Positions 20,018 through 28,695 of a stretch of DNA of 64,000 bases are shown in pieces. Below the pieces are notes generated by a model. That model ran no database searches. It had not been told where the DNA came from and saw only the letters and a list, made by a program, of their open reading frames with translations. Each line of letters opens with the position of its first letter. The stretch's first letter is position 1. Location: the NCBI GenBank assembly GCA_963820055.1, contig CAWFYJ010000004.1, positions 1 through 64,000 of the forward strand, in the 5' to 3' direction. Source of the DNA: RHKX01 sp963820055 (GTDB lineage Bacteria > Actinomycetota > Thermoleophilia > Solirubrobacterales > 70-9). The translations under genes were made by a program, and so were the position numbers.

Positions 20018-20373
20018 GTTCAGTGGGCGCGCGGCTACCGGCACGTCAGTGGCCGGAGGCGAGCCCGGCTCCACCTCCCCGTCGCGCCAGGCGCGGCGTA
20101 GACCTCGGCTGGGCAGCGCTCGTCGCGCCTGCGGTGCCGTTCGACCTTGGCGCCGTCGCTGGACGGGCCACCTCCACGGCGGTGCCGGGAAGGGTCATGG
20201 TCTCCGGGGTTGTCGAAGTAGGGGCTTTCCACGTCAGGTGCGTTCCGAGTCTTGGACTTGCCGGCGGATGAAACTTCTCTCCCAGGCCGGCGACTCGGGA
20301 GCGGGGTCCGCGAATATACCCGATAGGGGCCGCCGCGACCGGCCCCCCGGAGGGGGCTCTTCCGGGCCCCCGA
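20018..20373. promoter_or_regulatory. Non-coding gap before the atp operon
   Basis: No convincing gene is seen here. After the stop of the wecA-like gene, the inverted repeat gccccc/gggggc with CGGA loop (about 20342-20357) and an adjacent alternative pairing with gggcccc (to 20370) could act as terminator or attenuator; no T-tract follows. On the minus strand TATATT (20318-20313) is a good -10 candidate for an atp operon promoter, though I see no clear -35. The rest is GC-rich sequence without structure I can name. Confidence 0.4.
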
Positions 20374-21615
20374 TCAGGCCGGCGGATCGACCCGCTCGAA
20401 CTCCCCGGTTTCCGGATTCGGCTCCCGGAACTCGCCGGTCTCGAGTTCGTGCTCGACCTCGCGATCGACGGCGTCGGGAAGCGGCGGCGCGCCGGTCGCT
20501 GCCACCTGCCGGAAGCGGAAACGCCGGAGCTTGAGGATCTCGAGGACGTAGATGACGTAGAAGCTCGCGGCAACCGCAAAGGCGAGGATCGCGATCATCA
20601 CCGCCGTCCAGAACGGGTCGAAGTTGCCACGGTCGTCGCTGTAGGGGACGAACCGGAGCGCCAGCGCGACCCCGGCCATGACCAGCGTCCAGCCGTACAG
20701 GTAGGCGAGGGTTCGCCGCTGGGAGAAGCCGATGTTGGCCATCCGGTGGTGGAAGTGCCAGGCGTCGGCCTCGTAGATCGGCCGCCGGTACTTGAGCCGC
20801 TTGGCGACGACGAACCCGGTGTCGAGGATCGGCACGGCGAGCACGAGCATCGGGAACGCGAGCGCGACGACCGCGTTCGTCTTCAGCGCGCCCTGGACGG
20901 CGGCCACCCCGAGCAGGTAGCCGAGCAGGTTCGAGCCCGTGTCCCCCATGAAGCTCGAGGCGGGCGGGAATCCGTGGCGGAGGAAGCCGAGGGCGCCGCC
21001 GGCCGTGATCGCGGCGAGGATGCCGGCCGGGTTGCGTTCGAGCGAGAGGGCGATGATCGCCAGCGTCGCCGCGCTGATCAGGCAGACGCCCGATGCCAGC
21101 CCGTCGACGCCGTCGATCAGGTTGACGACGTTGGCCATCGCGACGATGCCGATCACCGTCCCGAGCTCGCCGAGATCGACGTGGCCGACGATCGGCAGCT
21201 TGAAGAGCTCGGTCCCGCCCGGATCGACGCCGCCGAAGAAGGGCAGCGTGAAGACGTCGACCGTGACTCCGGCGGTGACCGGGATGATCGCGGCACCGAT
21301 CTGGCCGATCAGCTTGACCAGCGGCGGCAGGTCGAAGATGTCGTCGATCATGCCGACGGTCGCGATGACGACGGCGCCGAGCAGGATCGCTCGGGTCTGG
21401 TCGTCCCAGGGGAGGAAGATCGCCCCGGAGGCGCAGACCGCGATCAGGATCGCGATTCCCGACAGCCGCGGCGTCGGGGCGACGTGGAGGCTGCGCTCGC
21501 TGGGCAGGTCGATGGCGCCGATCCGCCACGCGAATGCCTCGGCGACCGGCACGAGCAGCCAGGCGATCGCGGCGGCGGCCACGAACGCGAAGAGTGCGTC
21601 CACCGCGGCCGGCAT
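20374..21615 (-). CDS. Undecaprenyl-phosphate sugar-1-phosphate transferase (WecA/TagO/MraY family)
   Basis: 413 residues, about eleven membrane helices. The cytoplasmic catalytic motifs are MIDDIFDLPP (magnesium Asp pair), NLIDGVDGLA, FMGDTGS and the HFHHRM loop that marks the WecA/TagO branch. It moves a HexNAc-1-phosphate from a UDP-sugar to undecaprenyl phosphate, starting wall polymer or O-antigen-like synthesis. The hydrophilic tail holds a small repeat (ETGEFREPN/ETGEFERVD). The ATG overlaps the DUF354 stop by one base. The nearby LCP and nucleotide-sugar genes belong to the same pathway type. Confidence 0.9.
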   Translation of the reverse strand: MPAAVDALFAFVAAAAIAWLLVPVAEAFAWRIGAIDLPSERSLHVAPTPRLSGIAILIAVCASGAIFLPWDDQTRAILLGAVVIATVGMIDDIFDLPPLVKLIGQIGAAIIPVTAGVTVDVFTLPFFGGVDPGGTELFKLPIVGHVDLGELGTVIGIVAMANVVNLIDGVDGLASGVCLISAATLAIIALSLERNPAGILAAITAGGALGFLRHGFPPASSFMGDTGSNLLGYLLGVAAVQGALKTNAVVALAFPMLVLAVPILDTGFVVAKRLKYRRPIYEADAWHFHHRMANIGFSQRRTLAYLYGWTLVMAGVALALRFVPYSDDRGNFDPFWTAVMIAILAFAVAASFYVIYVLEILKLRRFRFRQVAATGAPPLPDAVDREVEHELETGEFREPNPETGEFERVDPPA

Positions 21616-22658
21616 CAGTCCTTCCCGGCCGCTCCGAGCGCGCCGTCGGCGAGGATCGCCGGGTCGCGTGGGTCGACGGGCCCGGGCTCGCCGGTCCGCT
21701 TGCGTAACTCCAGGTCGGCCGGATCGCGGAGCTCGCCGAGCCGGCCGTCGGCGATCAGCCGCTCGTCGACCGCGCCCATCCGACCGCTGAAGATCGTCAG
21801 GACGCGGACGCCGAGGGCCACCGCCTCGCGGTTCATCGTGCCGCCGGCCGAGACGACGAGGTCGGAGTAGGCGATCAGGCTCTGCGCGTCGATCGCGTCG
21901 GCGGGCACGATCAGCGACGGGTCGCGGCGTTCGATCGCCGCCCGCCGCTGCCCCTCGGTTCTCGGAATCAGGACCGTGATCGCCCGAGCATCGCCGCAGA
22001 GCCGGTCGATGACGCCTTCGTAGAGCGGATTGTCGGCGTGGTAGGCCGAGGTCACGGGCGGCGGCCGGACGACGACGAGGATCCGGTCGTCCTCCTCGCG
22101 GGCGGGCCGGACGCCGAGCTCACCGAGGCCGAGCCGGGCGAGGACGTCGGGGTCGGGGACGAAGTCGGCGAGGTAGTAGTCCTCCTTGAGACCCGGGTAG
22201 CGGACGAGCTTGTCGACGCGCGCCCCGGCGGCCTCGAGGCGTTCGATCGGGATCGAGTCGGGCACGATCACCCGGCGGGCGGAGCGCCAGGCGAGCTTCC
22301 GCTGCAGTCCGGCGTACTCGTAGTCCTGCATCTGCGCCTGCGGGATCCGCAGGACCGTGCCGACGGCCGCGACGTCGACCGAGCCGTGCGCGATCGCGAG
22401 ATCGAAACGGCGGGGCCGCGCCCACCGGGCCAGGGCGGTGCTGCGGCACCCGAGCGCCAGCGCCTTCGACGCGGTACCCGCGTCGGCATGGGTGCCGAAC
22501 GTCTCGTACTCGAGCCCGAAGCGATCGAGCAGGCCCTCCGTCTGGCCGTAGTCGCGGGTCGTGATCGAGACCTCGTGCCCCCGCTCGCGGAGCAGCGCGA
22601 TCACCGGCCGCAGCACGACCGGATGTGCCGCGGCGGTGCAGTCGACCCAGATCCTCAA
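21615..22658 (-). CDS. DUF354-family putative glycosyltransferase
   Basis: 347 residues with a GT-B-like layout: N-terminal MRIWVDCTAAAHPVVLRPVIALLRERGHEV, and C-terminal YSDLVVSAGGTMNREAVALGVRVLTIFSG, which matches the nucleotide-sugar binding half of MurG/UDP-GlcNAc epimerase-like proteins. DUF354 members have no settled activity; a role in polysaccharide synthesis is inferred from the fold and from the WecA-like gene directly downstream. The ATG overlaps the glyA stop (ATGA). The family's usual ITN/DLTNP motif is replaced by DCTAAAHP. Confidence 0.75.
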   Translation of the reverse strand: MRIWVDCTAAAHPVVLRPVIALLRERGHEVSITTRDYGQTEGLLDRFGLEYETFGTHADAGTASKALALGCRSTALARWARPRRFDLAIAHGSVDVAAVGTVLRIPQAQMQDYEYAGLQRKLAWRSARRVIVPDSIPIERLEAAGARVDKLVRYPGLKEDYYLADFVPDPDVLARLGLGELGVRPAREEDDRILVVVRPPPVTSAYHADNPLYEGVIDRLCGDARAITVLIPRTEGQRRAAIERRDPSLIVPADAIDAQSLIAYSDLVVSAGGTMNREAVALGVRVLTIFSGRMGAVDERLIADGRLGELRDPADLELRKRTGEPGPVDPRDPAILADGALGAAGKD

Positions 22659-23935
22659 ACGGTCGCTGCCGAGAGCTGCGGGTAGAGCGGGTGCGCGTCG
22701 ACGAGGGCCTGGGTCCGTGCGCGCAGCGCCTCGCGCTCCGACTCGTAGGAGTCCGAGAGGGCGGCGCAGATCACCTTGGCGATCTCGCGCATGTCGTCGG
22801 TGTCGAGTCCGCGGGTCGTCAGCGCCGGGGTGCCGATCCGCAGCCCGGACGGGTTCATCGGCGGCCGCTCGTCGAACGGGATCGCGTTGCGGTTGACGGT
22901 GATGCCGATCTCCTCGAGGCGCTCCTCGGCGGTGCTGCCGTCGTAGCCGGCCGCGGTGACGTCGACGAGCACGAGGTGGACGTCCGTCCCGCCGGTGAGC
23001 ACGTCGAGTCCACCCGCCATCAGCTCGTCGCCGAAGGCGCGCGCGTTGGCGATCGTCTGCCGCTGGCGCTCGCGGAACTCCTCGGTCGCGGCGATCCGCA
23101 GCGCGACGGCCTTGGCCGCGATCGCGTGCATGAGCGGGCCGCCCTGGTTGCCGGGGAAGATCCCGCGGTTGATGTCCTTCGCGTGCTCCTCGCGGCAGAG
23201 GATCATCCCGCTGCGCGGGCCGCAGAGCGTCTTGTGGACGGTCGTCGTGACGACGTCGGCGTACTCGACCGGGTTCGGGTGCTCGCCGGCGGCGACGAGT
23301 CCTGCGAAGTGCGCCATGTCGACCATCAGGAGCGCCCCGACCGAGTCGGCGATCTCGCGGAACGCCGCGAAATCGAGTTGCCGCGGGTAGGCGGACCAGC
23401 CGGCGACGATCATCTTCGGGCGATGCTCGGCGGCGAGCGCAGCGACCTCGTCCATGTCGACGAGGAGCGACTCGCGGTCGACGTGGTACTGGACCGGGTT
23501 GTAGAGCTTGCCGGAGATGTTGAGCTTCATCCCATGCGAGAGATGGCCACCGTGGTCGAGCGCAAGGCCGAGGAAGGTGTCGCCGGGCTCGAGCAACGCC
23601 GAGTAGACGGCGTTGTTCGCCTGCGCACCTGCGTGCGGCTGGACGTTGGCGTGTTCGGCGCCGAACAGCTCCTTGGCGCGGTCGATCGCCAGCTGCTCGG
23701 CGACGTCGACCTCCTCGCAGCCGCCGTAGTAGCGCTTGCCCGGGTACCCCTCGGCGTACTTGTTGGTGAGCACCGACCCCGCCGCCTCGAGCACGGCCTG
23801 AGGCACGAAGTTCTCGGAGGCGATCATCTCGAGCGTGTTCTGCTGGCGCTCGAGCTCGCGGTCGAGGACGCGGGCGATGTCGGGGTCGACCTCGCCGAGC
23901 GGGGCGGTCTGGAAGTCGTCGGGAAGGTCGGTCAT
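22655..23935 (-). CDS. glyA: Serine hydroxymethyltransferase
   Basis: 426 residues from ATG 23935-23933 (MTDLPDDF), the family's normal length. It interconverts serine and glycine with tetrahydrofolate. The PLP lysine is K235 in TTVHKTLCGPR; LTNKYAEGYPGKRYYGG and DMAHFAGLVAAG are hallmark motifs. It starts 4 bp after rpiB, within the prfA-prmC-tsaC-rpiB-glyA operon, an arrangement common in Gram-positive bacteria. Confidence 0.96.
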   Translation of the reverse strand: MTDLPDDFQTAPLGEVDPDIARVLDRELERQQNTLEMIASENFVPQAVLEAAGSVLTNKYAEGYPGKRYYGGCEEVDVAEQLAIDRAKELFGAEHANVQPHAGAQANNAVYSALLEPGDTFLGLALDHGGHLSHGMKLNISGKLYNPVQYHVDRESLLVDMDEVAALAAEHRPKMIVAGWSAYPRQLDFAAFREIADSVGALLMVDMAHFAGLVAAGEHPNPVEYADVVTTTVHKTLCGPRSGMILCREEHAKDINRGIFPGNQGGPLMHAIAAKAVALRIAATEEFRERQRQTIANARAFGDELMAGGLDVLTGGTDVHLVLVDVTAAGYDGSTAEERLEEIGITVNRNAIPFDERPPMNPSGLRIGTPALTTRGLDTDDMREIAKVICAALSDSYESEREALRARTQALVDAHPLYPQLSAATV

Positions 23936-23939
23936 CGGG

Positions 23940-24410
23940 TCAGCCTCTCTGTTCGCTCGCATGCTCTGTCGCGCGGCCCTCGAGGGCCGCGATCTTCTCG
24001 ACGCGCCGGGCGTGCCGGCCGCCTTCGAAATCCGTCGCCAGGAAGGTCTCGACGATCGGCTCGGCGGCATCCGCATCGAACCGCCGGCCCGCCAGGGTCA
24101 GCACGTTCGCGTCGTTGTGGCGCCGGCTCATCTCCGCCTCCTCGGCGTCGTGCGCATTGACCGCGCGGACGCCGTCGACCTTGTTGGCGACGATCGCGAC
24201 ACCGACTCCGGAGCCGCAGACGATCACCGCCCGGTCGGCATCGCCGTCGCCGACCATCCGCGCCGCGCGCGCCGCCGGGTCGGGGTAGTCGACCGACTCC
24301 GGCGAGTCCGTTCCGACGTCGATCAGCTCGTGACCGGCCGCCCTCAGAGAGGGGGCTACAGCCTCCTTCAGCTCGAAGCCGGCGTGGTCGGAACCGATGG
24401 CGATGCGCAC
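23940..24410 (-). CDS. rpiB: Ribose-5-phosphate isomerase B
   Basis: 156 residues from GTG 24410-24408. GSDHAGFELK starts the fold, and C65 in IVCGSGVGVAIVANK is the catalytic base position of the RpiB/LacAB family; HNDANVLTLAGRR is also typical. The enzyme interconverts ribose-5-P and ribulose-5-P. A -10-like TAGGCT lies 7 nt before the GTG without a Shine-Dalgarno, so an internal leaderless promoter is possible even though the gene is in an operon. Confidence 0.93.
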   Translation of the reverse strand: MRIAIGSDHAGFELKEAVAPSLRAAGHELIDVGTDSPESVDYPDPAARAARMVGDGDADRAVIVCGSGVGVAIVANKVDGVRAVNAHDAEEAEMSRRHNDANVLTLAGRRFDADAAEPIVETFLATDFEGGRHARRVEKIAALEGRATEHASEQRG

Positions 24411-24447
24411 CGGATCGAGCCTACGCGATCGGGTCGACGTGTTGGCG

Positions 24448-25089
24448 TCAGCGAAGTCCGGCTTCGGCCAGCTTCTCCGCAAGCTCCGCGGCCGGGACGG
24501 CCCCCTCGCGGAGGATCCGCCAGTCGCCGCCGGACTCGATGGCCGTCAGGTCGACGACGGTCGACGGCAGTCCGGTCAGCTCGCCGCCGTCGATCGCCAG
24601 GTCGGCGCCGGCGAGCACCGCCGGATCGATGTCGGCGAACCGGGACGGAGCCGGCTCGCCGCTGCTGTTGGCGCTGGTCTGAAAGATCGCGCAGGAGGCG
24701 CCGGCGAGAGGGCCGTCGAGGAGCCGGACGCCGAGCCGGGAGCGATCGTCGCGGCAGGCGAGCGGATAGCGGTGCTCGGGATTGGCGAGGACGAGGGTGA
24801 GCGGTCCCGGCAACAGCGCGGCAACCGCATCGCGGCTTCGCTCGCCGAGTCCGCCGAGGAGCTCGCGCATCGAAAGGGGCGAGAAGTACATGACCGCCGA
24901 CGGCTTGCCGTCGTCACGGCCCTTGATCGTGTGGATCCGGTCGATGGCCGAGGCCCGCAACGGATCGCAGGCGAGCCCGTAGAGGCCGTCGGCGGGGAAG
25001 ACCGCAACGCCGCCGTCGTAGATGCAGCGGTCGAGGGCCGACCGTGCGGCCTCCTCCCCGTCGGCGGCGATCGAGACGATCTCGGTCAT
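24448..25089 (-). CDS. tsaC: Threonylcarbamoyl-AMP synthase (Sua5/YwlC/YrdC)
   Basis: 213 residues. It makes threonylcarbamoyl-adenylate from Thr, bicarbonate and ATP for the t6A tRNA modification. Visible motifs are GGVAVFPADGLYGLACD near the N-terminus, the KGR segment (IHTIKGRDDGKP), PGPLTLVL and TSANSSGEPAP. It is the short form lacking the Sua5 C-terminal domain. The ATG overlaps the prmC stop (ATGA). Confidence 0.93.
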   Translation of the reverse strand: MTEIVSIAADGEEAARSALDRCIYDGGVAVFPADGLYGLACDPLRASAIDRIHTIKGRDDGKPSAVMYFSPLSMRELLGGLGERSRDAVAALLPGPLTLVLANPEHRYPLACRDDRSRLGVRLLDGPLAGASCAIFQTSANSSGEPAPSRFADIDPAVLAGADLAIDGGELTGLPSTVVDLTAIESGGDWRILREGAVPAAELAEKLAEAGLR

Positions 25090-25937
25090 CGGCGGCCGAC
25101 GACGACGCGATCGATGCCGGCGAGGTCGGCGCGCGCCTCGACCGTCCCGAATCCGGCGTCGCCGACGAGGGCGGCGACGGCCTCCGCCTGGCCGATCCCG
25201 ACCTCGAGCGCGACTGCGGCAGCGGCCGGGCCCTCCCCGCCGGGCGCAAGTGCGGCGAGGACCTCACCGATGACATCGAGCCCGTCGGCGCCGGCGAACA
25301 GCGCCTCGGCGGGTTCGAAGTCGGCGACGTCGGGGGGAAGCGCGGGCCGCTCGGCCTCGCGGACGTAGGGCAGGTTGGCGAGGACGAGGTCGAAGGGGCC
25401 GGGCGCCGCGGTGACGGTTCCGAGGGCGAAGCGGACCCGCTCGGCGAGGCCGAGGGCGGAGGCGTTCTCACGGGCGAGATCGAGCGCCGGGGCGGAGACG
25501 TCGACGGCGACGACGTCGGCCTCCGGCAGCTCGTCGGCGACGGCGAGGGCGATCGCCCCGCTGCCCGTGCCGACGTCGAGCACGGTCGCCGGGCCGCGCT
25601 CGAGCGCGATCTCGACGAGCAGCTCGGTCTCCGGGCGCGGGATCAACGCCCGCCGGTCCGTCCGCAGCTCGATCCTCCGGAACCCGCGGCGGCCGAGGAT
25701 GTAGGCGACCGGTTCGTGGGCGACCCGGCGGCGGACCATCGCGCCGAACTCGCGCGCAGATGCGGGACCGACCGGCGCATCGGGCTCGATCGCGAAGCGC
25801 TCCCGCGTTGAGCCGGTCGCCTCGGCGAGCAGCAGCTCCGCGTCGAGGCGCGGCGACTCCGACCCGGAAGCGGCGACGGCGTCGGTCGCGGCAGCGAGTG
25901 CCTCGCCGACGGTTCCGGCGGCGACCGCCACCCTCAC
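25086..25937 (-). CDS. prmC: Release factor glutamine methyltransferase
   Basis: 283 residues. It methylates the Gln of the GGQ motif in release factors using S-adenosylmethionine, and is coupled by an ATGA overlap to prfA, which encodes its substrate. The SAM-binding loop is DVGTGSGAIALAVA (about 121-134). The catalytic NPPY motif is present as NLPY at 188-191, an accepted variant in related methyltransferases. RPETELLVE marks the PrmC family. Confidence 0.94.
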   Translation of the reverse strand: MRVAVAAGTVGEALAAATDAVAASGSESPRLDAELLLAEATGSTRERFAIEPDAPVGPASAREFGAMVRRRVAHEPVAYILGRRGFRRIELRTDRRALIPRPETELLVEIALERGPATVLDVGTGSGAIALAVADELPEADVVAVDVSAPALDLARENASALGLAERVRFALGTVTAAPGPFDLVLANLPYVREAERPALPPDVADFEPAEALFAGADGLDVIGEVLAALAPGGEGPAAAAVALEVGIGQAEAVAALVGDAGFGTVEARADLAGIDRVVVGRR

Positions 25938-27001
25938 CCCGCCGCGGCCTGCGCCTCGAGTTTGCGGCGCTTCTCCTCGGCCGCGAGGGCGTCGCTGAAC
26001 TCGCGCAGGTCGCCGCCGAGGATCTCGTCCAGCGCGTGGCTGGTCAGCTTGATCCGATGGTCCGTGACCCGGCCCTGCGGGAAGTTGTAGGTCCGCACCT
26101 TCTCCGATCGCTCACCGGTCCCGACCTGCGACTTGCGCTCGGCCGAGATCTCCGCCTGCTGGTCGGCGATCGCCTTCTCGAGCAACCGTGCCCGCAGCAC
26201 CCGCATTGCCTTGTCGCGGTTCTGCAGCTGCGACTTCTCATCCTGCATCGACACCACGATGCCGCTCGGCCCGTGCGTGATCCGGACCGCGGAGTCCGTC
26301 GTGTTCACCGACTGCCCACCCGGCCCCGACGACCGGTAGACGTCGATCTGCAGATCGTTCGGATCGATGTCCACATCGACCTCCTCGGCCTCCGGCAGCA
26401 CCGCCACCGTCGCCGTGGAGGTGTGGATCCGCCCCTGCGACTCCGTCTTCGGGACCCGCTGGACCCGATGCGTCCCGCCCTCGAACTTGAAGATCGAATA
26501 CGCCCCGTCCCCCTTGACCGCGAACGTCACGTCCTTGAAGCCGCCCACCTCGGCCGGGCTCTGCGAGATCACCTCGGTCCCGAACCCCCGCTCCTCCGCA
26601 TACCTCGTAAGCATCTTGTAGAGGTCGCCCGCGAACAACGCCGCCTCATCGCCACCGGCGCCCGCCCGGATCTCCACCAGCACGTTCTTGTCGTCGTTCG
26701 GATCGCTCTCGACCATCGCCAGCCGGATCGCCTCCGCCAGCTCCTCGAGCTGACCCGGCGCCTCGGCCACCACCCGCCGCAACTCCTCGTCCTCCCCGTC
26801 GGCCAGCAGCTCCCGCGCGCCCTCGAGGTCGTCGTTCAGCGTCCGCCACCGTGCCGCCAGCTCCCGGGCCGGCTCGATCTCCCGGTACTCGCGCCCCACC
26901 GCCGCATAGCGCTCGCGGTCGGCGATCACCTCGGGATCCGACATCTCCCCCTCCAACGCGGCGAAGCGGGTCTCGATCTGATTGACGAGCTGTTCGATCA
27001 C
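25934..27001 (-). CDS. prfA: Peptide chain release factor 1
   Basis: 355 residues from GTG 27001. The GGQ catalytic motif is at 228-230 (SSGPGGQSVN) and the stop-codon reading tripeptide PxT is P184-K185-T186 (VPKTESQGRIHTS). RF1 ends translation at UAA and UAG. It leads the prfA-prmC-tsaC-rpiB-glyA-DUF354-wecA operon, all minus strand. Confidence 0.97.
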   Translation of the reverse strand: MIEQLVNQIETRFAALEGEMSDPEVIADRERYAAVGREYREIEPARELAARWRTLNDDLEGARELLADGEDEELRRVVAEAPGQLEELAEAIRLAMVESDPNDDKNVLVEIRAGAGGDEAALFAGDLYKMLTRYAEERGFGTEVISQSPAEVGGFKDVTFAVKGDGAYSIFKFEGGTHRVQRVPKTESQGRIHTSTATVAVLPEAEEVDVDIDPNDLQIDVYRSSGPGGQSVNTTDSAVRITHGPSGIVVSMQDEKSQLQNRDKAMRVLRARLLEKAIADQQAEISAERKSQVGTGERSEKVRTYNFPQGRVTDHRIKLTSHALDEILGGDLREFSDALAAEEKRRKLEAQAAAG

Positions 27002-27251
27002 AGGCGCTCAGTTTGACGGTCGGACGACGAGATGCGGAAACCGTCCAATATTTCGTCGCTCTCCGCATCGCGACCACGTCGGTGCGAGAGCTCGGTTGGA
27101 CCGCGGGTCCTGTCGCGGGGTGTGCCGCACCCGCTCGCTGACGCTCGCGGGATGTCGGCACGACCCCGCGCCACCCGCGGGCAGCGGTCTGCGCACGGGC
27201 GGGCTCAGCCGCCCGCCCCGGACCCCCTCACCGCCAAGCCCCTAAGGCCCC
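27002..27251. promoter_or_regulatory. Gap and prfA leader with hairpins
   Basis: No gene seen. Near prfA, gatgcgga (27031-27038) pairs with tccgcatc (27062-27069), while gacggt (27015-27020) could instead pair with accgtc (27040-27045), so two mutually exclusive folds are possible in the prfA 5' leader. Further upstream, cgggcgg (27196-27202) pairs with ccgcccg (27209-27215) around a 6-nt loop, a candidate terminator for the Usp-like gene. A short AT-rich patch (AATATT near 27050) may be part of the prfA promoter. Confidence 0.4.
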
Positions 27252-27701
27252 TCAGCCGGGCTTGTCGGCGAGATGCTGGCCGGAGACCGTCGCAACCGGA
27301 AGGCCGAGATGCGCCACCCGGTGCGGAAGATCGATGTGCAGCCGCCGTTCGAGCTCGTGCGGCGAGGTCGCGAGGATGATCTCGTCGAACGGCGTTTCGT
27401 GAAGCGTCTCCTCGATGGCGTCCATCGGGTCGTGGCGGATCGACGTGGCGCCCTCGACCGGGTGACCGGCGGCTTCGGTCAGCGCCGGCAGCGACTCGTC
27501 GAGGACGCGTTCGGCCTCGGCGAGCTTGTCATGGCGCTCCGGGTGAGTCGGGTGCCACTCCGCGGGAGCCGGGTTCGGGACGAGCAGCCGGAACCGGGCG
27601 GGGCCGCGTGCCGCGCGGCCGCGGATCGCGTCGAGGAGGGCCGGGGTGACGGCGTTGTGGTCGACGACGACGAGAACTCGGGCGGGAATGGTGGCGTCCA
27701 T
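27252..27701 (-). CDS. Universal stress protein-like, alpha/beta nucleotide-binding fold
   Basis: 149 residues from ATG 27701-27699. RVLVVVDHNAVTPALLDAIRGR at the N-terminus and FDEIILATSPHELERRLHIDLPHRVAHLGLPVATV at the C-terminus follow the Usp fold, but the ATP motif G-2x-G-9x-G(S/T) is replaced by SPHELERRL-type sequence, so it probably does not bind ATP in the standard way. The role is unknown. TACGTT lies 6 nt before the ATG (leaderless pattern). Confidence 0.65.
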   Translation of the reverse strand: MDATIPARVLVVVDHNAVTPALLDAIRGRAARGPARFRLLVPNPAPAEWHPTHPERHDKLAEAERVLDESLPALTEAAGHPVEGATSIRHDPMDAIEETLHETPFDEIILATSPHELERRLHIDLPHRVAHLGLPVATVSGQHLADKPG

Positions 27702-27754
27702 TGGCGCAACGTACGCCCCAGCACCTGACGGACTCCTGAAAGGAGCAACCGGTC

Positions 27755-28684
27755 TCAGCCCCGCTCCGGCACCTCCACCTGGAGCAGCTCCTCCGGGTGG
27801 CGGTGCTCGACCTGCAGCGTGGTGTGGTCGATCGCGAACCGCTCGTGGATGTCGTGCTCGATCGCGAGACGGATGGCGTGGCAGTCGTCGCCGGCGTCGA
27901 CGAGAACGTGGGCGGAGAGCGCCGGAAATCCCGAGGTCACCTCCCAGACGTGGAGGTCGTGGACCTCGACGACGCCCGGGACGGCGGCCATCGAGCCGCC
28001 GATCGCCTCCGGGTCGAGGCCGCGGGGGGCAGCTTCGAGGAAGACGCGGCCCGACTCCACGAGCAGGCCGTAGGCGGAGTGGAGCATGATCGCCGCGACG
28101 ATCAGCGAGGCGATCCCGTCCGCCTGGTCGAAGCCGGTGGTGAGGATGACCAGGCCGGCGATCGCGGTGAAGACGAAGGCGGCGAGGTCGGTGAGGAGGT
28201 GCTGGAAGGCGCCCTCGACGTTGAGCGAGTCGCGGTTGGCCTTCGAGAGGGTCCAGGTGGCGGCAAGGTTGACCGCGATCCCGAGGATGGCGACGATGAA
28301 GACGATGCCACCCTCGACGGCGGGCGGGTCGATCAGGCGCCGGATCCCCTCGTAGACGATCAGCAGGCCGAGGACGAGCAGCGTGGCGCCGTTGAACTGG
28401 GCGCTGAGGATCCCCGCCCGCTTCCACCCGAACGTCATCGACCCCCCGGCCGGGCGCTCGGCCAGGCGGATGGCGACCAGCGCGAGGACGAGCGCACCGG
28501 CGTCGGTGAGCATGTGGGCGGCGTCGGAGAGGAGCGCCAGCGAATTGGCGACGATGCCGACGACGACCTCGACGACCATGAAGCCGACGATCAGCGCGAG
28601 GGCGATCGTCAGCTTCGAGCGATCGGCATCGGCGGAAACGCCGTGGGAGTGGCCGCCGTGGCCGTGATCGTGGGTGTGGGCCAC
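27755..28684 (-). CDS. Cation diffusion facilitator (Zn/Co/Cd efflux)
   Basis: 309 residues from GTG 28684-28682. A His-rich head (HTHDHGHGGHSHG) is followed by six membrane helices. The metal site in helices II and V shows HMLTD and HLLTD pairs, the usual HxxxD signature of zinc transporters. The C-terminal cytoplasmic domain (VHDLHVWEVTSGFPALSAHV) dimerises and senses metal. Export of zinc by proton antiport is typical. It lies 11 bp after the DUF1385 gene, but a TAGCCT 8 nt before the GTG suggests its own leaderless promoter. The nearby zinc-ribbon type L31 gene hints at local zinc handling. Confidence 0.92.
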   Translation of the reverse strand: MAHTHDHGHGGHSHGVSADADRSKLTIALALIVGFMVVEVVVGIVANSLALLSDAAHMLTDAGALVLALVAIRLAERPAGGSMTFGWKRAGILSAQFNGATLLVLGLLIVYEGIRRLIDPPAVEGGIVFIVAILGIAVNLAATWTLSKANRDSLNVEGAFQHLLTDLAAFVFTAIAGLVILTTGFDQADGIASLIVAAIMLHSAYGLLVESGRVFLEAAPRGLDPEAIGGSMAAVPGVVEVHDLHVWEVTSGFPALSAHVLVDAGDDCHAIRLAIEHDIHERFAIDHTTLQVEHRHPEELLQVEVPERG

Positions 28685-28695
28685 GACCGGGGAGG

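Noticed and set aside
20023..20271. Short frames on both strands in the gap before the atp operon
   Set aside because: The translations are Arg/Pro/Gly-rich without strand or helix pattern, have no start signals and look like GC-driven open frames.
27061..27160. Repeated cgctcgctgacgctcgcggg-type sequence as a mobile element
   Set aside because: It is only a short GC-rich inverted repeat without terminal repeats or other copies in the window.
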